A DNA stretch of 64,000 nucleotides from a virus: positions 62,001 through 126,000 of the IMG/VR virus record IMGVR_UViG_3300042562_002450; one strand, given 5' to 3'. The notes beneath the pieces were generated by a model that saw only the letters and a list, made by a program, of their open reading frames with translations, was not told the DNA's origin and ran no database searches. Below, one piece after another: positions 39,306-48,119 of this stretch; the first letter of the stretch is position 1, and each line of letters begins with the position of its first letter. The translations under genes were made by a program, and so were the position numbers.

Positions 39306-39932
39306 TCATCCTACTTTTTGTTTGATTATATCAACTTTCATTTTAACTGTAGAAAAGTCTTCACTAAGCTCTATAGTATTAGTATTTATAATAGTCCATG
39401 TAGAGTCATTACTTGATGATCTGTATCCATTAATGTATACGTCAACTCGACCTTCATTTAATAAGAACTCTGCAGTTATTCTTGTCTTCCCTCCGAAAAC
39501 GATAGGAGGTAATGCTCTAATGGAAGGAATGCTATTGTCTGTATAGACAGTTGCTTCAATCATCGATTGGACATATCCGCTTGTGCCAGAAACTGGAGGA
39601 GCAACAGGAATAGAGCTAACAACACCAGAGGCTCCTGTTAACTTTTTTACTTCAATTGTTTCAGTATCAAGCAAGCCAGGAAAGACTCTAATCACATTAG
39701 AGCCAACAATATCATAGCCTTGACTTTGATGCAGGAATGCTCCATCTCTAAAAATAGAGATTAAGCCAGAATCCTCTAAGCTTATTCCAATCCCATCTCC
39801 AACAAGTTGAGACTGAAGATCTATGTCTGTGTAAGCCATGAAAGATTGAGTAGTTGGTGTTCCGTAAAATTTACCAGTTAGGTATGTATATGCGAAGTAC
39901 TGAGGGAATCCATTAACGACTTTTTGTGTCAT
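39306..39932 (-). CDS. tail structural protein, 208 aa
   Basis: A beta-rich protein with VDVYINGYRSSSNDSTWTI near the C-terminus, the L/V-x-V-x-(I/L)-N-G module common in phage fibre and connector proteins. There is no enzymatic motif. It sits between two fibre-like genes with gaps of 0-4 nt. Confidence 0.65.
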   Translation of the reverse strand: MTQKVVNGFPQYFAYTYLTGKFYGTPTTQSFMAYTDIDLQSQLVGDGIGISLEDSGLISIFRDGAFLHQSQGYDIVGSNVIRVFPGLLDTETIEVKKLTGASGVVSSIPVAPPVSGTSGYVQSMIEATVYTDNSIPSIRALPPIVFGGKTRITAEFLLNEGRVDVYINGYRSSSNDSTWTIINTNTIELSEDFSTVKMKVDIIKQKVG

Positions 39933-41198
39933 TTAAATCACGCATCTAGTTACAACGAGAACTAGTCCTTCTTCTGCTGTCAGCTTGTCTTCTAATGCTC
40001 TTGCAACAACTTGTCCAATAACGCCAGACTCTCCAACTCCAGGAAGATTAGAAAGAACAATAGCATCTCCCTTCTGAATCAAACCAATAACTCTACATGG
40101 TACGCGACCAGCCAAAGCAACATATGGATGTGTATCATCTAAACCAGCATCAACATTCATTTTAAATCCTGGATTCGCAGAAATAATACCAAATGGATTG
40201 AACCCATCTGCGATTGTAATTTCTTTAGCTCCACCAATTTTAACTATTGTTCCTGCTGGGTAAATAGCATCAGCTTCATATCTTTCAGCTAAGTCAGCGT
40301 ATAAAGCACTTGTTGCAGTTCCTATAAACTGACCTGCTGTTCTAACATTCCCTTTTGAATAAATTCCATTAGTAGGAATTAATATTGAATCAGTATCCAG
40401 ATCAGATGACAACAAGCTACTGATTCTTAATTGCTGAGGAGTTGTTCCATCTATTCCAGTTAGTTTGAACACTCCAGAACTTCTTAAATTTGGATTTTGA
40501 AGCTCAAGAGCTCCAGCCTTATGGAAGGTTATTCTTGAAATAGCATCCATTGAAATATCAATTCCATTAACGGTTTTAACGAATCCAGTATCTGAATCAT
40601 TAATAAAAGATATCCCTGGATTAAGAAGAGAACCATCTTGAAATAGTGATGGAACTAACATATTAAATGTTGTCTGGTTATACCAAAACTTTTCAACTCC
40701 TGCTGATGTAAAACCAACATTTCCACTAGATTTTAAATATAATCCAGTAGAGCTATCTGAAGCAAAAGCAATAGATGGACTTCCAACTAATCCATTTGCA
40801 AAAAACCCATTTGTATCTATCTGATACCAGTAAGAGTTTGCACCCTCTACTCTACAGATTAACATTACTCCACCATACTGAGATGAAGCTAGAGTTAAGT
40901 TCTGCTTATTTGCTATTCTTACATTCTGAGTACCAGTACCATGCTGAAGAATAAAAGTATTAGAAAGTGAGGGTTTATAAATTAAAAGAACTTGCCCATC
41001 GACACCGCCAGAGAATCCTGTGATCGTGACGTTTGATAGTGATGTATCGATAACAAGATTACTCTTGCCTCCAACATTAATAATTCCATCTGAAGTAACA
41101 ACCAATGATGGTGTAATCCAAAGGACTGGAGCCTTTAATGAATTTGCATGAATTGGGCCAGTATAATTATCCTGATAATATGCATATGGAAAAGGCAT
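39933..41198 (-). CDS. tail-fibre protein with YADLAERY C-terminal domain, 421 aa
   Basis: Residues 45-130 hold the beta module shared with the 496-aa neighbour. Residues 135-215 carry two fibre repeats (SIAFASDSSTGLYL, GISFINDSDTGFV). The C-terminal 140 residues (SALYADLAERYEADAIYPAGTIV, then FGIIS, VALAGRVPCRV, KGDAIVLS) match a domain frequent at the ends of phage fibres, probably for trimerisation or receptor contact. The stop overlaps nothing, and the start overlaps the next gene by 1 nt. Confidence 0.75.
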   Translation of the reverse strand: MPFPYAYYQDNYTGPIHANSLKAPVLWITPSLVVTSDGIINVGGKSNLVIDTSLSNVTITGFSGGVDGQVLLIYKPSLSNTFILQHGTGTQNVRIANKQNLTLASSQYGGVMLICRVEGANSYWYQIDTNGFFANGLVGSPSIAFASDSSTGLYLKSSGNVGFTSAGVEKFWYNQTTFNMLVPSLFQDGSLLNPGISFINDSDTGFVKTVNGIDISMDAISRITFHKAGALELQNPNLRSSGVFKLTGIDGTTPQQLRISSLLSSDLDTDSILIPTNGIYSKGNVRTAGQFIGTATSALYADLAERYEADAIYPAGTIVKIGGAKEITIADGFNPFGIISANPGFKMNVDAGLDDTHPYVALAGRVPCRVIGLIQKGDAIVLSNLPGVGESGVIGQVVARALEDKLTAEEGLVLVVTRCVI

Positions 41199-42118
41199 TA
41201 CTCTAGCTCCTCAATCACTGAGGCATATAATTTTCCCCCAGCTTTTATGAAAGTGAATCCACTCTGTTTCCCAGCACGAATAAGGGTAAGAGGCAATCCT
41301 CCCTGCCATAGTGCAACAGGAAAAGTTACATTTATATTTGAACCACTATTGTTTTTAATAAAGAAAGTTTTAACTTTCCCATCTTGATCATTGTTAAAAG
41401 TAAATGTTGTATTTGCTGATAGCTCAGAGTAAAAATACTCAGCAGTATTCCAATCAACAATATTTGAAAAGATTTGAAGATATCTTTCATCTAGCTCAAA
41501 CGTAGTTAGTTCTGATTCATCAAAGAAACAGATTCCACCATTTGAGATTAGTTCTATATAAAATTTAACATAACGAGTATTCGGCTTAAGAGACCTTATA
41601 GATGAAGCTGATTCACCAAAAGCTGTAGATTTATAAAAAGAATAAACGTTAGTTGAAACTGGAGTTACAGCATTAGCTACAAATCCTCCATTGGTCCCAA
41701 GATAGACTTGGTCTTCATCGTAACATCTTATTCCAACATTTACAGTTGTTGCTAAATTATTTGCTCCAAAATAAATTTTTGCGGTAGCTCCTCTAGTATC
41801 AGAAACAGGAACAAATCTATTATATTCAAAGATTCCAGTTTCACTAATTTCATATCTTCCTTTACCAATCTTACTTGCACCAAACTGATTATAAGTAAGC
41901 GTTCCTGTTCCGCTAACTCTAGTCCACTTATCAACGAAAAGACCTTTCTTTGACCAGTTAATTAAACCAGGAGACATAGCATCAGGAGATGAATCTTTTA
42001 AACCATTATCAATTGCAATTAGTAAAGCATCTAGACTTACACCAGAAGCATTCGCTAAGTATGGAAGAACTCTCTCCACTCTAATATCAATAACTTCAGC
42101 TTTAGTTGTTAGTGCCAT
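41198..42118 (-). CDS. tail structural protein with carbohydrate-binding-like domain, 306 aa
   Basis: Residues 60-215 form a jelly-roll-like region (TVNVGIRCYDEDQVYLGTNG, then NTRYVKFYIEL and CFFDESEL) of the kind seen in carbohydrate-binding modules. A similar segment ends the 901-aa protein at 56082-58787. The C-terminal 80 residues match the beta module of the two fibre-like neighbours. Sugar binding is inferred from the fold pattern. Confidence 0.65.
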   Translation of the reverse strand: MALTTKAEVIDIRVERVLPYLANASGVSLDALLIAIDNGLKDSSPDAMSPGLINWSKKGLFVDKWTRVSGTGTLTYNQFGASKIGKGRYEISETGIFEYNRFVPVSDTRGATAKIYFGANNLATTVNVGIRCYDEDQVYLGTNGGFVANAVTPVSTNVYSFYKSTAFGESASSIRSLKPNTRYVKFYIELISNGGICFFDESELTTFELDERYLQIFSNIVDWNTAEYFYSELSANTTFTFNNDQDGKVKTFFIKNNSGSNINVTFPVALWQGGLPLTLIRAGKQSGFTFIKAGGKLYASVIEELE

Positions 42119-42127
42119 CTTTTAATC

Positions 42128-45070
42128 CTAATAAAAATTTGCAGCTGGTGCAGTACCCATCATTTGTACTCCATCAACAATAAATTGTCTTCTGTCTTCT
42201 ATAACCCCTATCTTAACCGCAGCATCGCCAAGTGTAAATCCACCATTTAAAGTTCTCCATGGTTTAAAATTACCTTGAGAAGTTAAATATAATGGCTTGC
42301 CAATATCTTGATCATCAAATGCTATTTCTGAAGAGTGAAGTGAAATTGACTTATGTATATCAATAGAGTCTCCAATATTGATATTAATAGTAGGATTAAC
42401 CATACCTATAACCCAAAACTTTTGATCAAGATTTGCATTAGCCTTATCGGCTTTATAAATACGACTTCTGGTTTCTCCATCTATAGCAAAACGAACTAGT
42501 TTAGTTTCATTTGCATTAAACGCTTCTCCTGCGATTCCGACTTTCCATGCTCTAGAAGACCTAGGTACAAGGACAACCTTAACAAGCAAATGACCACCAT
42601 CTACAAGTCCAACCTGAACTTCTTCGTCATTTGGAAGATAAGTAACATTTGATCTGGAAACAATAGATCCAGGATTTCTTGGATCAACAACAAGTAATGT
42701 ATCATGAGCTATGCCCAAACCTGTAAGCTTAAACTGACCCGATATGACAACAAGGCCAGTTGTTCCTACTTGTATATTCTCAGCAGCAAGACCAATACAT
42801 CTCGAAGCACTTAAACTATTTGAAGTATCACAAAGGATAACAGCGTTAGGCAAAGATGGATGCAGGGCAAGAGCTTTGCCTTTAGGAATTAGAATTCCAG
42901 TACCATTAAACATTTCGATTTTAACTACAGTTTTTGCTTCGTCAATTTCATTTAAAATGTTAATATCTTTAGCTACGTTATTCTTATATTGATGATATAT
43001 CAAATCAGAATTACTATTTACATATAATTGATTTTGATCAAGATCTCCAACTAGTGTGCTTATCTTTTGGAATAATAAACTCTTTAAATTAAAAATTTTA
43101 TTTGTTATGTTTACGCTACCAGCTATATCTAAAAGTAGATCGGTATCATAAGATAACATTTGGACTGGGCCATAAAGACCAGCTATCGAGATGATTGGTC
43201 CAGCAAGATAAGCAGATTGTAATGTTGGAACTTCAAAGCCACCTGTAACTGCTGCGGCGGCATATGTTACTCTAAAATGTATTGAACTATTTGGAGCAAT
43301 ATCTTTAAGAGCTCTGATTCTACCAATTGGCTCACCTTGTGTCTCTTCGTAATCCTTACCAACTTCTTGATATAGTCCATCTATATAGACTTCTAGTTGT
43401 CCTCTGCCTGGCTTGTATGTTTGAAGCAAACCACCAGCTCTACTATTTGACGGAAGAGTAACTAAGGCACCAGCCGCAACACCTGAGATGCCAACTAAGA
43501 CAACTTCATCATAATACGCTGCAGACATTCCCATAGTAAGGAAAGGTCTTTGATCTTCGAGTATCTCGATAGAAGAGAGAGATATACCACCAAGGCCATC
43601 TCCTTGAACAATAAACATTGCAAGTTTCATGAATGCAGAAGGGATGAAGTTAGCATATTCCGCTATAGCATCAGCTCTTAATGTTCTTTGTGGTCCATAG
43701 TAAAAATGAACAGTATCATTGTCTTTAATGTATACATTAAATATTTGCCACTTGCTTCCAAGACCTACAGCTTGAGCGTCAGAAATAAACTTAGCCTGAA
43801 TATCGATAGTAGCCCCAGCATAGCTAGAGGCTCTTTCCATTCCAATCCATGCTCCTATCTTTTCACCATCATAATTAATTGAATAACCAGGTGCAACTGT
43901 TAGTTGCTTAACCCCAGGAATAAGTTTAACTTTGAGCAAGTCAGTAAAGGTTAAATCTCCAATCCCAACATAGCCTGTTCTATTTGGCAGTTTCCAGATC
44001 TGACTTTGCGTTAATGACTGCTTGGTTAAGGTACCATTGAATGCAGTTGTTCTGTCAGACAATTCATAAGTTGTCCCTAGGACATTCCCTTGATCAGTAA
44101 CTTGAAATCCAAGTCGTTTTTGTGAATCAAGTATTTTTAAATTAGTAGAGTCATTATTTGCACCTAATTCAAAAGAATAGTTAAGTGCTGATTTACCAAG
44201 AAAATCATTAAAACTTGTGCTGTATCCAGTACCTGTTTTGTTGATAACAAGAGCATCATTTGATGATGACTCGTTGATTGTAAGACGACCAGTAAAGATG
44301 TCTGTCGAGTTTCTTAATGATCTATTAAGTGATGTTTGTGCATTTGCAGAACTATTATTTTTAACTGTTGAACTATTGCTTGCACTGTAAGCTTGAATTA
44401 ATGGTGTAGACCATGCGATCTGATTTCCATTATAATCAACTACTGTTATTGTTCTTGTTTCTGGTCCGGCTACTGTTGATTGGAATTCTACAGTATCACC
44501 TGGATTAAACCATTTAATATCTACAGCTGAGATATTTGCTTGGGTTGCCCCCGTATTAATACTTATAGGTAATACGTATTGGTTTCCAACACTAATAGCA
44601 GATGCATCATGTGCATTACTTGTTTTTTCAAGATGTGCAATTAGATTACTAAATTGCTCTGCGATGTCACCAGTTATGCTTGGGAAAAGAATACCATAAA
44701 GATTTTGAACTTGAGTTCCAAGTTCATTATGTTGAAACTCAAGGCTTGAAATTAAATTACTAAGGACTAGGTAGTCAGCATCAGTCATTGCATTAAATGC
44801 TAATTTAAGCTTTGTGATAGTGCTATTGGCAATCACTCCACCATCAATACTATTAGGAAGTAAAGAATGTGCAGTTGCTAAGTCTTTAGCTATATGCAAA
44901 GTAATTGAAGCTGAATTTGCAATTGCTTCGTTTAAAGTAGTTCCAGTCCCAGTGAATCCATTAAGCTGGTTCAACAAAGAGGCATTAACACTTAACCCTG
45001 CTAACAGATTGATTTGATCTTCTGTTGTTGTTATATTCTGGAGATCCCTCCATCGAGTTATACCACTCAT
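42128..45070 (-). CDS. large tail-fibre-like protein, 980 aa
   Basis: The N-terminus (SGITRWRDLQNITTTEDQINLLAGL) is of the phage fibre type. A helical region follows to about 150, then beta-rich domains. Around 555-600 GQLEVYIDGLYQEVGKDYEET is the NG-type beta module. The C-terminal about 290 residues (PKGKALALHPSLPNAVILCD, VDGGHLLVKV, QFIVDGVQMMG) resemble another known kind of fibre end domain. It is the largest gene of this fibre subcluster. The start ATG 45070 overlaps the stop of the preceding gene by 1 nt. Confidence 0.72.
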   Translation of the reverse strand: MSGITRWRDLQNITTTEDQINLLAGLSVNASLLNQLNGFTGTGTTLNEAIANSASITLHIAKDLATAHSLLPNSIDGGVIANSTITKLKLAFNAMTDADYLVLSNLISSLEFQHNELGTQVQNLYGILFPSITGDIAEQFSNLIAHLEKTSNAHDASAISVGNQYVLPISINTGATQANISAVDIKWFNPGDTVEFQSTVAGPETRTITVVDYNGNQIAWSTPLIQAYSASNSSTVKNNSSANAQTSLNRSLRNSTDIFTGRLTINESSSNDALVINKTGTGYSTSFNDFLGKSALNYSFELGANNDSTNLKILDSQKRLGFQVTDQGNVLGTTYELSDRTTAFNGTLTKQSLTQSQIWKLPNRTGYVGIGDLTFTDLLKVKLIPGVKQLTVAPGYSINYDGEKIGAWIGMERASSYAGATIDIQAKFISDAQAVGLGSKWQIFNVYIKDNDTVHFYYGPQRTLRADAIAEYANFIPSAFMKLAMFIVQGDGLGGISLSSIEILEDQRPFLTMGMSAAYYDEVVLVGISGVAAGALVTLPSNSRAGGLLQTYKPGRGQLEVYIDGLYQEVGKDYEETQGEPIGRIRALKDIAPNSSIHFRVTYAAAAVTGGFEVPTLQSAYLAGPIISIAGLYGPVQMLSYDTDLLLDIAGSVNITNKIFNLKSLLFQKISTLVGDLDQNQLYVNSNSDLIYHQYKNNVAKDINILNEIDEAKTVVKIEMFNGTGILIPKGKALALHPSLPNAVILCDTSNSLSASRCIGLAAENIQVGTTGLVVISGQFKLTGLGIAHDTLLVVDPRNPGSIVSRSNVTYLPNDEEVQVGLVDGGHLLVKVVLVPRSSRAWKVGIAGEAFNANETKLVRFAIDGETRSRIYKADKANANLDQKFWVIGMVNPTININIGDSIDIHKSISLHSSEIAFDDQDIGKPLYLTSQGNFKPWRTLNGGFTLGDAAVKIGVIEDRRQFIVDGVQMMGTAPAANFY

Positions 45071-46023
45071 TATTTCTCTCCAGTAATGTCAATATCATAA
45101 TGAATCCAGATCATATCATCTGACCCGTTTGTATCGCTTTCTAATGCAGGCCTTATTGATGTAATCGTAAAGCCCTTATTGTTTGGATGTTCTGTATAGA
45201 ACTTTGATTTCTTCTGCTCTACTCCATTGATTAAAACCTTCAAAGAACCAGGATTAAATTCTTCACCAGAAGGAAGATAGTAATCTCTATTAGTTCCATC
45301 AAGAGCACCAATTGGAGTTACATGATATCTATGCTCATGGAACTTAAGATGCCTATGATCCATTGAGTTAAAATCAGAGTTATAATTATGAGAATCTTGT
45401 ATAGCTTTGATCTGATCGAAAAGAGAATGGATAAGAGACTGAGTCCCATTTCCTTGCAAGTAAGAGCTACTTCCAGACACGTCTAATGCTAATTGATCAA
45501 TAAATCTTGAGTGACTACTAATCGCTCCATCTATAGAAGAAGGGCTTGATTCTGTCCCAGGGTTGAATATTCTAGATCCAATTGCTTGTTTTTGTCGTGG
45601 CGTTAAACCACTGTTCTTATTTGTCTGTGCAATTTTTATATCTAAATCTTGAATGTTTTGGTTCAACTGATTTTGAATTTTATTGAATGTTTCTTTTATT
45701 GTTAAGGGTCTTCTTGAATCATCATTGTAGAATCGACCATTGTCAGAGACTGAGGTAGAGGTTAAGTCTGTAAAAAATTGACTACCATCAAAACCATTAA
45801 GAAATGGATTTGGTGTAGAAGTTCTATTATCTTTAATTACACCAATAGAACCTGTAGGTAAAGTATCTATTAATGGTTGTAGTTGCGTATTCCATGCAAT
45901 ACTGATTTGAGCTAAAGAATTCTTTATCTCTTCCATTGTGGCGTTATAGTCTGCAGAAGATGTTGGCCCCTTATTTGGAGCAATCCTTTCCGTCAAACCT
46001 ACATCTATCTTATTTAATGCCAT
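45070..46023 (-). CDS. tail structural protein with His-rich segment, 317 aa
   Basis: The N-terminal half is helical. Near residues 222-236 lies DHRHLKFHEHRYHV, with six His in about a dozen residues, placed directly before a beta module (GSLKVLINGVEQKKSKFYTE). Such H-x-H clusters in phage spikes and fibres bind iron or zinc. Metal binding is inferred here. The gene follows the 694-aa gene by 11 nt. Confidence 0.68.
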   Translation of the reverse strand: MALNKIDVGLTERIAPNKGPTSSADYNATMEEIKNSLAQISIAWNTQLQPLIDTLPTGSIGVIKDNRTSTPNPFLNGFDGSQFFTDLTSTSVSDNGRFYNDDSRRPLTIKETFNKIQNQLNQNIQDLDIKIAQTNKNSGLTPRQKQAIGSRIFNPGTESSPSSIDGAISSHSRFIDQLALDVSGSSSYLQGNGTQSLIHSLFDQIKAIQDSHNYNSDFNSMDHRHLKFHEHRYHVTPIGALDGTNRDYYLPSGEEFNPGSLKVLINGVEQKKSKFYTEHPNNKGFTITSIRPALESDTNGSDDMIWIHYDIDITGEK

Positions 46024-46034
46024 ATCTTCCCTAA

Positions 46035-48119
46035 CTATCTAATCTTAACTAAATATTCAGTTAAGATAGGTGATACATTGTTATTCGTTGTTTCAAGGAT
46101 TGCCTTAAAAATCAAACCCTTAATGTTCTCAGCACTATGTAGCTTTGTTATTATAGAGAATGTTTCATTGTTTATCAATCCAATATCTGGATCCGACTTT
46201 ACAATAATACGTTCTTGATTAGTATTATCTATTTTATAGGAGAAAACATCAAGTTCATTTTTAGCTTTTGATACAAAAGTATCGAAATTAAACTCTCTCA
46301 TCTTAATTGCCCAGCAATTCCTAGGATTACTAGAATAGATCCCAGATTTATCAATAATTTTAAGTAGAGTGGTATCATCAATAACTTGAGATAGACTCCT
46401 CCCATAGAGTGTTTGGCCAATGCCTTCAATCAAATATTTATGATTATATGGATATAAAGGATCTACAGATTGAGTTGATGCTACAGGCAATGAAGATAAG
46501 TCAATTGACTTCCAATTGTCCCTATGCGTCACTATGAAGTTCAGGCCCTTAGCTATGCCAACTTTACCATTAACTTTTTTATTATTAATGAAAATTTCAG
46601 TTGAGCCAGTATCAATAAGTATTCCATCTTCATCTTCCACTAAGAGATATGTTGAATAGTAAGAACCATCGAATGCCCAACCAGTTTGAGTCTTAAGATT
46701 CTCTAAGCCAAGACTTAGTTGAGAGTTCTGATCTAATCCATTCCTTAGAAGGGTAGTTTGGCTTTTTGAGTATCCAGAAGGAAGCACCGTGTCTAGGCAG
46801 AAATCATATTGCGCTTTGTCTTTATAGCTTAGACTTTCCTTAAGATTTAAATTATTAATTACAGGAAAGCTTGAAACATTTAAAAAGTCGAAAACAACAA
46901 GATCTTTGTCTGCAAAATTTAATGGATAATAAGTAAGATCCAAGATGCTTTTTATTTGATTATTAATATCTTCTAGCTCACTTTCATAGACTGGAGCTAG
47001 TGAGTATTTAATAGAAGATTCTGATGGCTTAGAGTCACAAATCTTAACACTAGCAATCTTTATATTATTTTTAAAAACAATAGGTTTTGAATAAAAGTAA
47101 CCAAGATCATTTCTTGATATCTTATTGTATTTTTTACCATAAAAAGAAACAGATCTAAGCCCGAAGTTATAAACATAAGAGTCAGAAAAGAATCCATCAT
47201 TCCCAAATTTTGTAAGCCTAATTTTCCAGTATTCTGACTTTAATCCTTTGAAAGATAAAGATGTAAGATTCTGAAGTCTCTTCTTATTTTCACCATCTGG
47301 AATAAGCCAGTTGAGTCCATCATTAGAATAATAAATTTCTAGATTAACTTGAGTTCTTAAATCTACAGAATAAGGATCGAATACAATCTTATTAACTTCA
47401 ACTTCTGAAGAGGGAACTCTGATTATAATATCAACATAAACTGATGACAAAGCTTCTGATGCTGATATTTGATGCATCCAAACTTTGTTACTTCCTTTTA
47501 CTATATTCTCAATTCCCATCTCTCCAACATCTACTGAGTTGCTTATTCTAGGATTGACCTCAGCTAAAAGCCGAATATCTACAGCACTAGTAGCAAGGTC
47601 TATGCCGTACTGCTCTTTACTTTGTAAGCTAACTTCCCCTAATGCTAAATTGGCATCTATCGTTGAATTCTTAATATCAACCATATCTTTAGATGAAAAC
47701 TTTTCATAAAAAAGCTCTTCATGAGTATCTGTGTTCTTTGATTCAAAAAGAACTTTCTCAACATTTTTTTTGATTGTATCTATCTTGTTCTGAAGACTTT
47801 TAAGTTTTGAAAAACTAGTATCATATAGATCGGAAACTTTATTTTCCTGATCTAGGACAGCATTAATGCAAGTATTTAAATCTAACTCTATAGCTTCAAA
47901 TGTCTGATTACTTTTTGAGGCAGAAGATATCTCTCCTTCTTCAATGTAGTAATTAGTTCCTGCTAAGATTGGATTTTGAAATTGATTACTTTTCAAAGCA
48001 AAAGCATTTATCTTTTCTTCTATTTGTAATTGAGTTGGGATCTTTGAACTTTTAAGAAAATCTTTTAAGATCTTGCCTTTCATGAATTCATAATAAAAAG
48101 CAGAAATTGAATATTTCAC
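46035..48119 (-). CDS. large tail/baseplate-type protein, 694 aa, discoidin-like
   Basis: A helical N-terminal part (to about 140) precedes two beta-sandwich regions. VEVNKIVFDPYSVDLRTQVNLEIYYSNDGLNW and the later NFGLRSVSFYGKKYN resemble discoidin-like (F5/8 type C) domains that bind sugars or proteins. The next two genes upstream show the same plan, so the three look like diverged paralogues. It overlaps the preceding gene by 4 nt. Confidence 0.6.
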   Translation of the reverse strand: MKYSISAFYYEFMKGKILKDFLKSSKIPTQLQIEEKINAFALKSNQFQNPILAGTNYYIEEGEISSASKSNQTFEAIELDLNTCINAVLDQENKVSDLYDTSFSKLKSLQNKIDTIKKNVEKVLFESKNTDTHEELFYEKFSSKDMVDIKNSTIDANLALGEVSLQSKEQYGIDLATSAVDIRLLAEVNPRISNSVDVGEMGIENIVKGSNKVWMHQISASEALSSVYVDIIIRVPSSEVEVNKIVFDPYSVDLRTQVNLEIYYSNDGLNWLIPDGENKKRLQNLTSLSFKGLKSEYWKIRLTKFGNDGFFSDSYVYNFGLRSVSFYGKKYNKISRNDLGYFYSKPIVFKNNIKIASVKICDSKPSESSIKYSLAPVYESELEDINNQIKSILDLTYYPLNFADKDLVVFDFLNVSSFPVINNLNLKESLSYKDKAQYDFCLDTVLPSGYSKSQTTLLRNGLDQNSQLSLGLENLKTQTGWAFDGSYYSTYLLVEDEDGILIDTGSTEIFINNKKVNGKVGIAKGLNFIVTHRDNWKSIDLSSLPVASTQSVDPLYPYNHKYLIEGIGQTLYGRSLSQVIDDTTLLKIIDKSGIYSSNPRNCWAIKMREFNFDTFVSKAKNELDVFSYKIDNTNQERIIVKSDPDIGLINNETFSIITKLHSAENIKGLIFKAILETTNNNVSPILTEYLVKIR

